NCBI RefSeq assembly: GCF_002753895.1
Contig: NZ_NJER01000002.1
Coordinates: forward strand, 186,001-250,000
Direction: 5' to 3'
DNA from: Halobacteriovorax sp. JY17
Lineage (GTDB): Bacteria; Bdellovibrionota; Bacteriovoracia; Bacteriovoracales; Bacteriovoracaceae
Length of the DNA stretch: 64,000 nucleotides
This document shows, one piece after another, positions 8,378 through 16,895 of this stretch (positions within the stretch are counted from its first letter, which is position 1; each line of letters opens with the position of its first letter). The translations under genes and the position numbers were made by a program. Below the pieces are notes generated by a model. It was given only the letters and a program-made list of their open reading frames with translations. It was not told the DNA's origin and made no database searches.

Positions 8378-10519
8378 CTATACAGTAGAAAATACCTTAG
8401 CATCTTTTGCCAATTGATCTAGCTTTTGGTCGATGATTGTACTTTTTTGCTTAAGTATTGTGAGAGCATCTTCTCGAGCTTGTTGTAGAAGAGGAAAGTC
8501 TGTAATAATATTTGCAATTCTCTTATTGTTTGAGCTTCCGGATTGATCCTTACCAAAAATATCGCCAGCACCTCTTATTTTTAAATCTTCTTCAGCAATT
8601 TTAAACCCATCAAGATTATTTTCAATTACCTTGAGTCTGTTATTACTTTCTGCTGAAATACGACTATCAATAACTAGAAAACAAAATCCTGGCTTGTCAC
8701 CTCTTCCCACTCGGCCACGAAGCTGATGTAGTGAACTTAGTCCAAATCTCTCTGGGTTCATAATGGCCATAATCGTTGAATTAATAATATTAATTCCTAC
8801 TTCGATAACACTAGTTGCAATCAAAATCTTAATATCTCTATCTTTAAAAGATTTGATGATATCATTTTTCTCTTGAGACTTTTGTTGTCCATGAAGACCT
8901 TGAATATTAAAGTTTGGAAAAAATGTCTTAAACCTTTGAAGAACATCCTCTAGATTTAACATATCTTGTGCGGGGTTATCAGTGATGGCGGGGACGACAA
9001 TATAGGCCTGCTCTCCCATTTCAACTCGCGTTTTAACAAAGCTTAAAAACTTTCCAAAGTTTTCGGGCTGTACGATACGTGTCTTACATCCCTTTCTTCC
9101 ACTTGGAAGAGTTGTTATTGTTGATATATTCAAGTCTCCAAATTGAGTCATGCTAAGACTTCGAGGAATTGGAGTCGCAGACATTATTAAACAGTGTGAG
9201 CCAAGACCTTTCTTTACTAATTTTAGCCTTTGTTCAACACCAAACTTATGTTGTTCATCTATTATTGCGAGACCAAGGTTTTTAAAGTTAATCGAGTCTT
9301 GAATAAGAGAGTGGGTTCCGATAATGAATTGAGATTCACCTGTACTACATTTTTGAAGAACCTCACTTTTCTTTTTAGGAGTGAGTGATCCAATAAGCAG
9401 AGAAACCTCAAACCCCATAGTGTCGCAGTAGCTTTTTACTTCTTGGTAATGTTGGACAGAGAGTGCTTCTGTAGGGCACATCAATGCAACTTGGTAGCCT
9501 GACTCAATTGCAATAAGGCCAGCGGTAATTGCGACAGATGTTTTTCCACATCCAACATCTCCTTGTAGAAGTCGCATCATTGGCTTTCCAGATTGAAAAT
9601 CAATACTAATTTCTTTTAAGACTTTCTCTTGATCTACTGTTAGGTCATAAGGGTAAATAGAGGAGTACTTCTTTAGAGTGCTGTCGCTACACTTTATTTC
9701 AAGACCTTTTGGTCTTAGGTTTTCTTTTCTTCGTAAATGAATTTTAAATTGTTCCTCTAGAAACTCTTCGTAAATAAGTCTTTTACGAGCTTCTTCATAG
9801 AGTCCTAAATTCCACTCTTTTAGCAGTAGAGACTTTCCATGTATTAGTAAGAATGATTCTCTTAAGTTTAAGAGTTTTCTACTTTGTATTAAGTCTTTGG
9901 GAAGAATATCTTGAATGTTTTCCCAAAGAGTATCGGGAATTTTGTCTATAATATTTTTGATATTTGTCGAATTAACACCATTGGTAGTCGGATATTGTAT
10001 CTTTAATTCTGGAAGTAACTCGTCCTTTTCTTCAGTGGAGGGAAGGCTTTCTTCCAAGTAGCTTTCAAAGTCTGGATTAATAATTTGTTTACTATCTTGA
10101 TAGATTTGAACTTTTCCTGTGAACTTTATAAAGAGTAGTTTTTGAATATTTTGAGATAAAGAAGGGTAGGCATTAAACCATTTTAGCTCAATGATATTCT
10201 TTGATAAATGATCTTGCACAAGAGCTGTAATATTTAATAGCTGCGCTCTATTTTTTCCTTTTCCATGAAAGCTTGGTAGGGATCTAACTGAGAGAACTTT
10301 TGCTATTCCGGTAAAGAGGCATTCTTCATAAGCGTGTTCAAAATTCTTTATAACTGGTGTTGGCAATATTCGAAGCGGGAGTAACCAAAGTAGAGAGTTA
10401 AGGGTAGAGTAGCCAGAGTCAATTAATGCTTGAATGCTCTTAGATGGACCTTTGTGAGAAAGGTCCAAGAGGCTTGAGTTCCAGGAAAGTTTAGATGTAT
10501 TCGAAGGACTCGACTTCAT
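8378..10519 (-). CDS. recG: ATP-dependent DNA helicase RecG
   Basis: A 713-residue superfamily 2 helicase that remodels stalled replication forks and branched DNA. The N-terminal wedge/OB region covers about 1-250. Motif I LQGDVGCGKT is near residue 320, motif II is IDEQHKFG, motif III SATPIPRS, and motif VI QLRGRVGRGDKPGFCFL. The C-terminal segment RGAGDIFGKDQSG is typical of RecG. The start codon lies 29 bases inside greA; its Shine-Dalgarno is weak, so translational coupling to greA is likely. Confidence 0.95.
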   Translation of the reverse strand: MKSSPSNTSKLSWNSSLLDLSHKGPSKSIQALIDSGYSTLNSLLWLLPLRILPTPVIKNFEHAYEECLFTGIAKVLSVRSLPSFHGKGKNRAQLLNITALVQDHLSKNIIELKWFNAYPSLSQNIQKLLFIKFTGKVQIYQDSKQIINPDFESYLEESLPSTEEKDELLPELKIQYPTTNGVNSTNIKNIIDKIPDTLWENIQDILPKDLIQSRKLLNLRESFLLIHGKSLLLKEWNLGLYEEARKRLIYEEFLEEQFKIHLRRKENLRPKGLEIKCSDSTLKKYSSIYPYDLTVDQEKVLKEISIDFQSGKPMMRLLQGDVGCGKTSVAITAGLIAIESGYQVALMCPTEALSVQHYQEVKSYCDTMGFEVSLLIGSLTPKKKSEVLQKCSTGESQFIIGTHSLIQDSINFKNLGLAIIDEQHKFGVEQRLKLVKKGLGSHCLIMSATPIPRSLSMTQFGDLNISTITTLPSGRKGCKTRIVQPENFGKFLSFVKTRVEMGEQAYIVVPAITDNPAQDMLNLEDVLQRFKTFFPNFNIQGLHGQQKSQEKNDIIKSFKDRDIKILIATSVIEVGINIINSTIMAIMNPERFGLSSLHQLRGRVGRGDKPGFCFLVIDSRISAESNNRLKVIENNLDGFKIAEEDLKIRGAGDIFGKDQSGSSNNKRIANIITDFPLLQQAREDALTILKQKSTIIDQKLDQLAKDAKVFSTV

Positions 10520-10967
10520 ATTCTATGTCGCCTTTGGGTGCCCTAACAATAACAGTGTCACCCTCTTCTTTACCAATAATTGCCTTACCTAGTGGAGACT
10601 TATATGAAATTTTTCCTTCCTTCATATTTGATTCAATTTCACCAACAATTTTATAAACAACGGTTTCGTCTTTTTCTACATCTAATAACGTAACAGTAGC
10701 ACCAAATACAACTTTATCAGTTGAAACTTCTTTTGGATCAATAACTTGAGCACTTGCAATCACCCCTTGAAGTTGCATAATTCTTCCTTCAAGTACTGAT
10801 TGCTTTTCTTTTGCTGCATGATATTCTGCGTTTTCTTTTAAATCACCCAAATCTCTAGCGTCAGAAATGATAACTTTGAGCTCCTCTCTTTCAACTCTAA
10901 TTAGCTGATCGAGCTCTGCTTGAACTTTGTCATATCCTTCTTTTGTAATTGGTGTATCGTTATTCAT
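10491..10967 (-). CDS. greA: Transcription elongation factor GreA
   Basis: A 158-residue Gre factor. The N-terminal coiled coil includes DARDLGDLKENAEYHAAKEKQ, whose two acidic residues at the tip activate RNA cleavage in backtracked RNA polymerase. The C-terminal FKBP-like domain includes YKIVGEIESNMKEGKISYKSPLGKAIIGKEEGD, the Gre signature. Length is normal for the family. It follows a zinc-ribbon gene by 9 bases and overlaps recG. Confidence 0.95.
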   Translation of the reverse strand: MNNDTPITKEGYDKVQAELDQLIRVEREELKVIISDARDLGDLKENAEYHAAKEKQSVLEGRIMQLQGVIASAQVIDPKEVSTDKVVFGATVTLLDVEKDETVVYKIVGEIESNMKEGKISYKSPLGKAIIGKEEGDTVIVRAPKGDIEYEVESFEYI

Positions 10968-10976
10968 AGTTAACCC

Positions 10977-11276
10977 TTAATTTTTAAATAGTGAATTAGC
11001 AGCACTTAATAAATCATCTTTATCGTTTCCGCCAGTACCATTTCCTTTTAAAATGAAATAGTCACAGAAGTTTGCTTTATTTTTTTCTACAATACGGTCA
11101 GCACTAGTTTCTCGGCACTCATTATAAGCTGTTTTATCATAGAATCCACACATTCTACAGCAATGCACACTGGCATAGCAATATGGGCACTCTTCACTTC
11201 TGAGAACTCTAGCGTTTTGTTCAAGTTCTAAGCTTTTGTTACATGAATGGCAGTTAATAGTATTTTCTTGAACCAT
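10977..11276 (-). CDS. Small multi-cysteine (zinc-ribbon-like) protein
   Basis: A 99-residue protein with nine cysteines arranged as CHSCNKS, CPYCYASVHCCRMCGFYD, an isolated NECRE and NFCDYF. CxxC pairs suggest two bound zinc ions. The block HCCRMCGFYDKTAYNECRE followed by ANFCDYF recurs, to my knowledge, in uncharacterised proteins of other proteobacteria, but no function is established. Its ATG overlaps the stop of the upstream gene by one base (TAATG), so the two are translationally coupled, and greA follows 9 bases later. Confidence 0.75.
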   Translation of the reverse strand: MVQENTINCHSCNKSLELEQNARVLRSEECPYCYASVHCCRMCGFYDKTAYNECRETSADRIVEKNKANFCDYFILKGNGTGGNDKDDLLSAANSLFKN

Positions 11277-11782
11277 TAGAAGCTCCAGTTTTTCTCAAAA
11301 TATACCGTTTTATAGCTTTTACTCTTCTCATTGCCTAGACTTGTTTGGTTATATTCTATCTGAGGTAAGTTCCTCTTGTTATATTCAAGAATTGCTCTAT
11401 CTAAGTTCTTTTCGTTAGAAGATTCAAACGTTCTCGCCATTAGAAAATTGACAACAATTGAAGTTATTCCACCGATTAGTAATGTTTTCTTATTACTTCC
11501 TGTTGAATTTACAAAAAAGCTTGAAATAATCATTGTCGTACCAATTGTTCCGAGAGCAGCGTTGTGCCATTTCACTTTAGTACCATCTTGATACTTCTCT
11601 AGGAAGTCTGAGGCTACCTTATCCTTTTCAAGATAGTGACGTAGGCCTTCTCCTTTTTGCGTTGAGTTCGAATCAATTAGAACTTCTTGCTGATTAATGG
11701 TGGCAGTTCTTGAGCACGTATCTTGGGCAAAAATATTTGCAAAAGTGAAAATAAATATAAATATGACTTTGATTGTTTTAAT
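11276..11782 (-). CDS. Secreted or membrane protein with probable ATT start
   Basis: A conventional start would be GTG at 11575 (99 residues), but the open frame runs a further 69 codons upstream to ATT at 11782, preceded by TAGGAG six bases away and by an in-frame TAA two codons earlier. That stretch holds no ATG, GTG or TTG. It encodes a clear signal peptide (IKTIKVIFIFIFTFANIFA, then QDTCS), so the full product is 168 residues. The mature part has two hydrophobic segments around GTIGTTMIISSFFV and KTLLIGGITSIVVNFLMA. No family is recognised. It starts the operon with the zinc-ribbon gene, greA and recG. Confidence 0.7.
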   Translation of the reverse strand: MKTIKVIFIFIFTFANIFAQDTCSRTATINQQEVLIDSNSTQKGEGLRHYLEKDKVASDFLEKYQDGTKVKWHNAALGTIGTTMIISSFFVNSTGSNKKTLLIGGITSIVVNFLMARTFESSNEKNLDRAILEYNKRNLPQIEYNQTSLGNEKSKSYKTVYFEKNWSF

Positions 11783-11900
11783 CGGTTACTCCTAAAATAG
11801 TTCCTTAAATTCTAGCTTAATTTCCCTTCTTTTTAAATAGACATCGGTGGGAGGCTTTTGCCCGTTATTTGTGTAGTGTGTAATGAGTTAAGATAAGTCT

Positions 11901-13619
11901 ATGGATTTAATTAAAACAGGCATTGGAATTACAAAGACATTTCGAAATGTTTCTCGTTTGAGAGAAATTGTTCTCATATTTGCGAGGCATGGTTTTGATG
12001 AATTCATATCAGGCTCTATCACGCAGCTAATCCCCAATTTTGTACTACCTAGAAGTAAGAAAAGCATAAAGAAGGAGCTGGAAGAGCAGGGACATAAAGA
12101 CTGGGGGGATCTTCTTGGTTTTAGGCTTAGAAAGTGTTTTGAGGAACTTGGGCCGGCCTTCGTAAAGTTTGGCCAACTGCTCTCGTCTAGAGAAGATATA
12201 TTTGATGAATCATTTATTTCTCAAATGAAAATTCTTCGCGACCAAGTAAAGCCGGTTCCATTTGATGAGTCAGTTAAAATTATCAATGAGAGTTTAGGTG
12301 AGCCATGGAAGAATGTTTTCACAGAGATAAACCCTCACCCTATTGGGACAGCTTCTATTGGGGTTGTTTATAAGGGAAAACTCTTAGATGGAACAAAAGT
12401 TGTTTTAAAAGTTCAAAGACCTAATATTAAAAAAGAGATGATAACAGATTTTTCAATTATGAGCTTCGTTTCTACTCAGATTGAAAAAGTTAGTGATGAA
12501 ATTCGCTTCTTGGGAATCTCTAGAATAGTAAAAGACTTTTCAATTTCTCTCCAGAACGAGCTTAATTTTAATATCGAAGCGCTTAATAGTGAAAAGTTGA
12601 AAAAGAATTTAAAGAATCATGATGCTGAAGAGCTATTTTACATTCCTAAGGTTTATAAGGAAATAAGTTCGGAGAAAGTTTTAGTCATGGAGCTTCTAGA
12701 TGGAACTCCTTTTAGTGAAGCAGAACATATTGAAGGTTTGGTTGAAAATATAGCACCACTCCTTCAAAAGGGTCTAAACACATTTATTAAAACATTCTTA
12801 ACTGATGGATTCTTTCACGCTGATCTTCATGGTGGAAACTTCTTCTATTTGGAAAATGGAAAGATTGGATTGATTGATTTTGGCCTGATGGGGCACTTAA
12901 GTAAAAAGGGACGCGAAAACTTTATCGCCATAATTTATGCTCTTCTAACTTTTAATTATGAAAATCTGGTCTACGAGTTCTTAGATGTCGCTGAATATGA
13001 ATCAATTCCTGATATTGATGAACTGACTTCAGATATTAGAGATGCTCTCTCTCCCTTTGTTGGGCTCACTGTTCAGCAAACAAATTTCACCGTTGTTTTA
13101 AGAGAAGTCATAACGACACTTCGAAAACATGAAATTTTTCTCCCTAGAGAATGGTTTATTGTCTTTAGAGCTTTAATTACTTTAGATGGTGTTGGAAAGA
13201 GCTTAAATATGGATATAGATCTCTTTTCTCTTATGGAAAATGATATCTATAATATTGTAAAAGATAGTTTTAAAAAAGAAGATCTTATTGAAGAAGCGGT
13301 CTGGTTAGGGCGAGACTTTCTTTCAAGTTCAAAAGTTTTACCAAGACATATAAAGTGGTTCTTAAAAGATTTTTCTAAAAAAGGGTACGCCTTTGAGGTA
13401 ATTCATAAAGGGCATGAAAAGCAATTCGATCAAGTGACTACAGCAATATTATTCTTAAGTCATTCTCTTCTTGCTTCGGTGTTCTTTGGATCGGGTGTAT
13501 TTCTACTTGGTGAGCGTGTTATAAATCACTTTGTGGATATTCCAACTGTGACCTATATACTTTGGGTTATTGCCTTTGCTTTACTCATGAAGGGATTTAA
13601 TCTTGCGCGAAAATTATAA
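11901..13619 (+). CDS. UbiB/ABC1-family protein kinase-like protein
   Basis: A 572-residue member of the ABC1/ADCK/UbiB family of atypical kinases or ATPases linked to quinone synthesis. The family KxGQ motif is in FVKFGQLLSSRED (about residue 90). The nucleotide-loop region reads PIGTASIGVVYKG, the lysine strand KVVLKVQRPN, the catalytic loop FFHADLHGGNFF and the metal site IDFGLMG. The alanine-rich loop (AAASIGQVH in UbiB) is changed to GTASIGVVY. Two hydrophobic helices at the C-terminus (about 510-565) should anchor it in the membrane. It ends one base before the convergent GNAT gene. Confidence 0.88.
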   Translation: MDLIKTGIGITKTFRNVSRLREIVLIFARHGFDEFISGSITQLIPNFVLPRSKKSIKKELEEQGHKDWGDLLGFRLRKCFEELGPAFVKFGQLLSSREDIFDESFISQMKILRDQVKPVPFDESVKIINESLGEPWKNVFTEINPHPIGTASIGVVYKGKLLDGTKVVLKVQRPNIKKEMITDFSIMSFVSTQIEKVSDEIRFLGISRIVKDFSISLQNELNFNIEALNSEKLKKNLKNHDAEELFYIPKVYKEISSEKVLVMELLDGTPFSEAEHIEGLVENIAPLLQKGLNTFIKTFLTDGFFHADLHGGNFFYLENGKIGLIDFGLMGHLSKKGRENFIAIIYALLTFNYENLVYEFLDVAEYESIPDIDELTSDIRDALSPFVGLTVQQTNFTVVLREVITTLRKHEIFLPREWFIVFRALITLDGVGKSLNMDIDLFSLMENDIYNIVKDSFKKEDLIEEAVWLGRDFLSSSKVLPRHIKWFLKDFSKKGYAFEVIHKGHEKQFDQVTTAILFLSHSLLASVFFGSGVFLLGERVINHFVDIPTVTYILWVIAFALLMKGFNLARKL

Positions 13620-14648
13620 TTAAATAGAATCAAGCCCGGCGATATAAAAGTTGGGCATAATTTCTGAAAACTCTTCAATTGGGTTCGGCCCAAAGATTCC
13701 AGTTAAAAATTCTTCAACTTTAAAATCAAATTCAGCTTCTTTGTATTTTACAGTTATTTTATCTCCTTCAAGTTTGGAAATAGAAAGTTGGTTCTTTGTG
13801 AGATCACTTAGGAAAATTGAAAGTAGTTTAAAGTTAGAAATTCTAAGAAACGCTCCAAAGAAAATATCTTTCTTATTAAAAACTTTGTTGAAAGATTCTG
13901 GGAGCCATAGCTGATAATCGATAAAGTCATCTATGGCCTCAACGTATGATGCATTCTTTGTGACAAACTCGTGAATAATGCCGTTTAAATCATTTCCTTT
14001 GTCTTTTACAAAGTAAGAGACGATATTTTGATTCTTTCTTTTTATATATAATGATGCAGAGGAAATCTCTTTAATTTGATCCCAGTCACCTTCACTTCTT
14101 TCAAGAGTGAGAAGTTCCTGATCTTTGTAGAGAGTTTTTATTTCTTCAAATTCTTTTACATTAAGGTCTTTAAAGTTATGAATGGCCCAGCCGTTTGGAA
14201 GGTTTTCATTAAGTAATTTCTTTTTTCCAGTTTGAATAACACCGCCGGCTTCAAAGAAGTTAAATCTATTATAAAGAGGCTTAAGGTCTGACCATAAAAG
14301 AAGAAGTGAATTTTCTGCACTATAGATCTCTATAACTTTCTGAAAGAAAGGAGTGAAGTTTCCCTGCTGTTGGTATTTTTCATCTAGGGCAATGGCTCCA
14401 ATAAGAGCGACTCTAGTGCTTGTATTTTTAAAGCTTAATATTCTTTCTTTAACAGCAATATGACCAATAACTTTATTGTCATCTATAAGGATGTGACAAT
14501 GTTCGTGATTTAAAGGGCCCATTAGAGGATAGAAGTCGGTTAAAAATTTGTGATGAGTGGGATATTTAAATTCTCTCTCAATTAACATAAGAGTTTCTTC
14601 GAAGAAGTCGGGAAATTGAGCAAGTGTACTTTGAATAAATTTAGTCAT
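13620..14648 (-). CDS. GNAT-family acetyltransferase
   Basis: A 342-residue protein with an N-terminal GNAT fold. The core IGHIAVKERILSFKNTSTRVALIGAIALDEKYQQQGNFTPFFQKVIE follows the GNAT pattern of two beta strands, an acetyl-CoA-binding loop (QQQGNF in place of RgxGxg) and a helix. The remaining 200 residues may form a second, degenerate GNAT-like or sterol-carrier-like domain, as in Eis-type proteins. The acceptor is unknown. It is a single gene, convergent with the UbiB-like gene and divergent from the flagellin genes. Confidence 0.75.
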   Translation of the reverse strand: MTKFIQSTLAQFPDFFEETLMLIEREFKYPTHHKFLTDFYPLMGPLNHEHCHILIDDNKVIGHIAVKERILSFKNTSTRVALIGAIALDEKYQQQGNFTPFFQKVIEIYSAENSLLLLWSDLKPLYNRFNFFEAGGVIQTGKKKLLNENLPNGWAIHNFKDLNVKEFEEIKTLYKDQELLTLERSEGDWDQIKEISSASLYIKRKNQNIVSYFVKDKGNDLNGIIHEFVTKNASYVEAIDDFIDYQLWLPESFNKVFNKKDIFFGAFLRISNFKLLSIFLSDLTKNQLSISKLEGDKITVKYKEAEFDFKVEEFLTGIFGPNPIEEFSEIMPNFYIAGLDSI

Positions 14649-14776
14649 ACTAATATTTTAACTTTAATTTTATGAAAAATAATTTTATTTTTGCCTATTC
14701 TTTAGGCATATAGTCTTGGGTGAAGGCCTTGTTTGTAGCATTTTATCTGTCTAACCTCGCGTTTTTATTGGCTATG

Positions 14777-14791
14777 AGGCAAGGTTTGCCT
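14777..14791. repeat. Inverted repeat AGGCAA-N3-TTGCCT
   Basis: A perfect 6-bp inverted repeat lies about 130-145 bases upstream of the first flagellin gene, in the flagellin promoter region. It may be an operator; nothing else identifies it. Confidence 0.3.
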
Positions 14792-14854
14792 GTCTAAAGA
14801 TTAAACACTTTTTTCTAAAGAAAGAAGTTTATGCGTCGAAGAGACTCATGAAGG

Positions 14855-14915
14855 ATATGTCACGGACGACATATTAGTTAGTAAAACGAGTTTACTGACA
14901 CTCACATCAAGGAGG
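14855..14915 (+). promoter_or_regulatory. Structured flagellin leader with two hairpins and CsrA-type sites
   Basis: Two hairpins lie directly before the first flagellin gene. The first pairs ATATGTC (14855-14861) with GACATAT (14868-14874) around the loop ACGGAC. The second pairs GTTAGTAAA (14877-14885) with TTTACTGAC (14891-14899) around ACGAG, with one G-T pair. The first loop region TCACGGACGA and the Shine-Dalgarno region TCAAGGAGGA both fit the CsrA/RsmA consensus (A/U)CANGGANG(U/A). One site in a hairpin loop and one over the ribosome-binding site is the usual layout of CsrA repression. Confidence 0.5.
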
Positions 14916-14921
14916 ATGAAA

Positions 14922-15770
14922 ATGGGACTTCGAATAAACACAAACGTTGCATCACTTAATGCACAAAGAAATTTAAGTGGTACACGTATCAACATGAACA
15001 AGTCGTTAGAGAAACTATCGTCTGGTCAAAGAATTAACAGAGCTGGTGACGATGCTGCCGGTCTCGCAATTTCAGAAAATTTAAAAGCACAAATCAAAGG
15101 GCTTGGACAAGCTAAGAGAAATGCTGAAGATGGTATTTCATTAGTTCAAATTGCTGAAGGTGCACTTGGAGAAGTTTCAAATATCTTGATCCGTCTTAGA
15201 GAGCTATCAGTACAAGCAGCTTCTGATACAATTGGTTCAACAGAGAGAAAGTTTCTTAACGTTGAATTTGAGCAGTTAACTTCAGAGATGGACAGAATCG
15301 CAAACTCAACAGAGTTTAACAGAGTTCCACTTCTAAATGGTACTGGTGCAGTATTTGATATCCAAATCGGAACGAGAAATGACCCTATCAGTGACAGATT
15401 AACATTTGATGCTTCAAGCGCAGACGTTAATGTGGCTGCTTTAGGATTAAACCTTGCTTCAGTTGCAGATAAGATTTCTTCACAGAACTCTCTATCATCA
15501 ATTGACTCGGCGATTGTCTCTGTTTCAGGAATTAGAGCTGACTTCGGTGCTCTTCAGAATAGACTTCAATCAACAATAAATAACATTGCTGTAAGTGTTG
15601 AAAACTTATCTGCAGCTAACTCAAGAGTTAGAGATACAGATATCGCTGCAGAGACTGCAGAGCTAACTAAGCAAAACATACTTATGACAGCAGGTACATC
15701 GGTTCTATCACAGGCGAACTCTAGTACAAAGAATGCACTAAGCTTAATTCAATCGGCCGCTCAAGGGTAA
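14922..15770 (+). CDS. Flagellin
   Basis: A 282-residue flagellin with conserved D0/D1 ends and almost no variable central domain. The N-terminus MGLRINTNVASLNAQRNL and the block LSSGQRINRAGDDAAGLAISENLKAQ are standard, as are the C-terminal RVRDTDIAAETAELTKQNIL and TSVLSQANSSTKNALSLIQ. The second ATG (14922) is chosen because AAGGAGG ends seven bases upstream; the ATG at 14916 overlaps that sequence. The product forms the filament of a flagellum. A UUCG-type hairpin follows the stop codon. The gene is likely well expressed, and its leader suggests post-transcriptional control. Confidence 0.96.
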   Translation: MGLRINTNVASLNAQRNLSGTRINMNKSLEKLSSGQRINRAGDDAAGLAISENLKAQIKGLGQAKRNAEDGISLVQIAEGALGEVSNILIRLRELSVQAASDTIGSTERKFLNVEFEQLTSEMDRIANSTEFNRVPLLNGTGAVFDIQIGTRNDPISDRLTFDASSADVNVAALGLNLASVADKISSQNSLSSIDSAIVSVSGIRADFGALQNRLQSTINNIAVSVENLSAANSRVRDTDIAAETAELTKQNILMTAGTSVLSQANSSTKNALSLIQSAAQG

Positions 15771-15771
15771 T

Positions 15772-15794
15772 CCAGTGACTTCGGTCACTAGGAT
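15772..15794 (+). terminator. Hairpin with TTCG loop after the first flagellin gene
   Basis: AGTGAC and GTCACT enclose a TTCG tetraloop, extended by CC/GG beyond one unpaired A. The sequence ATTTTGAATT follows, a weak T tract. It may be a partial terminator or a 3' stabilising hairpin. Confidence 0.55.
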
Positions 15795-15830
15795 TTTGAA
15801 TTAACTTAAACTTTGTATGAGGAGGCCCAG

Positions 15831-15851
15831 ATGTTTGGACCAAACGGATAA
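15831..15851 (+). other. Minimal ORF MFGPNG with strong Shine-Dalgarno
   Basis: GAGGAGG lies six bases before ATG at 15831, which opens a six-codon frame (MFGPNG) ended by TAA. The coding part includes the inverted repeat GTTTGG-A-CCAAAC. A long imperfect hairpin (AATTGATCT-GCAG with CTGC-AGATTCAATT) starts right after the stop. It resembles the mini-ORF before the second flagellin and may be a leader peptide, or the remnant of a lost flagellin leader. Confidence 0.35.
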
Positions 15852-15903
15852 AATTGATCTAGCAGTTGCTTATCCTGCAAGATTCAATTGCTTTATAAAA
15901 TAA

Positions 15904-15972
15904 GATTACAAAAGAACAAAGAATAAGAACAAGTAATTAAAGAATAAAGAATAAAGAAGAAAGAATAAAAAA
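15904..15972. repeat. Purine-rich tract with AAAGAAT repeats
   Basis: This stretch between the flagellin genes is nearly all purine on the plus strand, with repeated AAAGAAT units near 15939-15967. It is low-complexity sequence in the upstream region of the second flagellin gene, with no coding signal. Confidence 0.5.
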
Positions 15973-16027
15973 CTAATAATAACTTTTTTTGAACAAGAAG
16001 TTCGAAGTACGCCACAGGAGGTTGCAG

Positions 16028-16045
16028 ATGTTTGAAGGGGATTAA
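16028..16045 (+). other. Minimal ORF MFEGD directly before the second flagellin
   Basis: AGGAGG lies six bases before ATG at 16028, opening a five-codon frame (MFEGD) that stops at TAA 16043-16045, two bases before the flagellin ATG at 16048. The flagellin's own Shine-Dalgarno (AAGGGG) lies inside this ORF. The arrangement would allow translational coupling, in which ribosomes finish the mini-ORF and restart on the flagellin. Confidence 0.4.
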
Positions 16046-16047
16046 TC

Positions 16048-16881
16048 ATGGGAATGAGAATTAATACTAACGTGTCTTCGCTATCAGCACAGAGAACGTT
16101 AAGTACTACAAATAGAAATATGAATGACAACCTGAGAAAATTATCTTCGGGTGAGAGAATAACTAGAGCCGCAGATGATGCAGCAGGACTCGCTATAAGC
16201 GAAAACTTGAGGGCCCAGATTAGAGGGATGAGACAAGCAAAGCGTAACGCAAATGATGCTATCTCTCTAATTCAAACAGCCGAAGGTGGATTAAATGAGA
16301 TTTCAAACATTGTTATTAGACTTCGAGAACTCTCAGTACAAGCTGCCAACGACACACTTGGACCAGAGGAAAGAAAGTTTTCCGATATTGAATTTCAAAA
16401 CCTCAAAGAGGAGATTGACAGAATATCTCAATCAAATGAATTCAATGGAGTTAAACTCCTCGACGGAACAGGTGGAAGGATGGAGTTTCAAGTCGGTATC
16501 CACAACGATCCTATCAATGACAGACTTGTCTATGATGGAACTGGTTCGGACGCTACGATTGCAACTCTTGGACTCGCAGTTGATAATGTTGCCTCTAAAG
16601 AGGGAGCTCAGTCTTCTCTACAGAAACTTGATGATGCACTTGTGCACATCAATGGAATTAGGGCCAATATGGGTGCCCTACAAAACAGACTCTCGTCAAC
16701 AGTCAACAACTTGGGGATTAGTGATGAGAATTTAAGTGCGGCTAAGTCAAGAATTAGAGATGTGGACATCGCTGCTGAAACAGCAGATTTGGCCAAAAAC
16801 AACATTCTAATTCAGGCGGGAACATCTGTGTTATCGCAAGCTAACCAGCTCCCGGCCATAGCTAACAAATTACTTGGTTAA
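16048..16881 (+). CDS. Flagellin (second copy)
   Basis: A 277-residue flagellin paralogous to the one 278 bases upstream. It has MGMRINTNVSSLSAQRTL at the N-terminus, LSSGERITRAADDAAGLAISENL, and at the C-terminus RIRDVDIAAETADLAKNNIL and TSVLSQANQLPAIANKLLG. Like its neighbour it lacks a large variable domain. The start is the ATG at 16048, preceded by AAGGGG and by a five-codon leader ORF. A strong terminator follows. Two differing flagellins suggest a filament of mixed composition, as in Bdellovibrio, which is inference. Confidence 0.96.
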   Translation: MGMRINTNVSSLSAQRTLSTTNRNMNDNLRKLSSGERITRAADDAAGLAISENLRAQIRGMRQAKRNANDAISLIQTAEGGLNEISNIVIRLRELSVQAANDTLGPEERKFSDIEFQNLKEEIDRISQSNEFNGVKLLDGTGGRMEFQVGIHNDPINDRLVYDGTGSDATIATLGLAVDNVASKEGAQSSLQKLDDALVHINGIRANMGALQNRLSSTVNNLGISDENLSAAKSRIRDVDIAAETADLAKNNILIQAGTSVLSQANQLPAIANKLLG

Positions 16882-16895
16882 ATATTGTTCTTTAT

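Noticed and set aside
14795-14855. Possible sigma-28 promoter (TAAA...GCGTCGAA) before the first flagellin
   Set aside because: The spacing between the boxes is 13 bases instead of about 15 and the -10 box matches GCCGATAA poorly.
15831-15900. Frameshifted third flagellin in the gap between the two flagellin genes
   Set aside because: No flagellin-like sequence follows the MFGPNG ORF in any frame; only a leader-like segment is seen.
16295-16735. A 146-codon open frame inside the second flagellin gene on the same strand
   Set aside because: It is the +1 frame of a highly conserved flagellin, has no ribosome-binding site and its product resembles no known protein.
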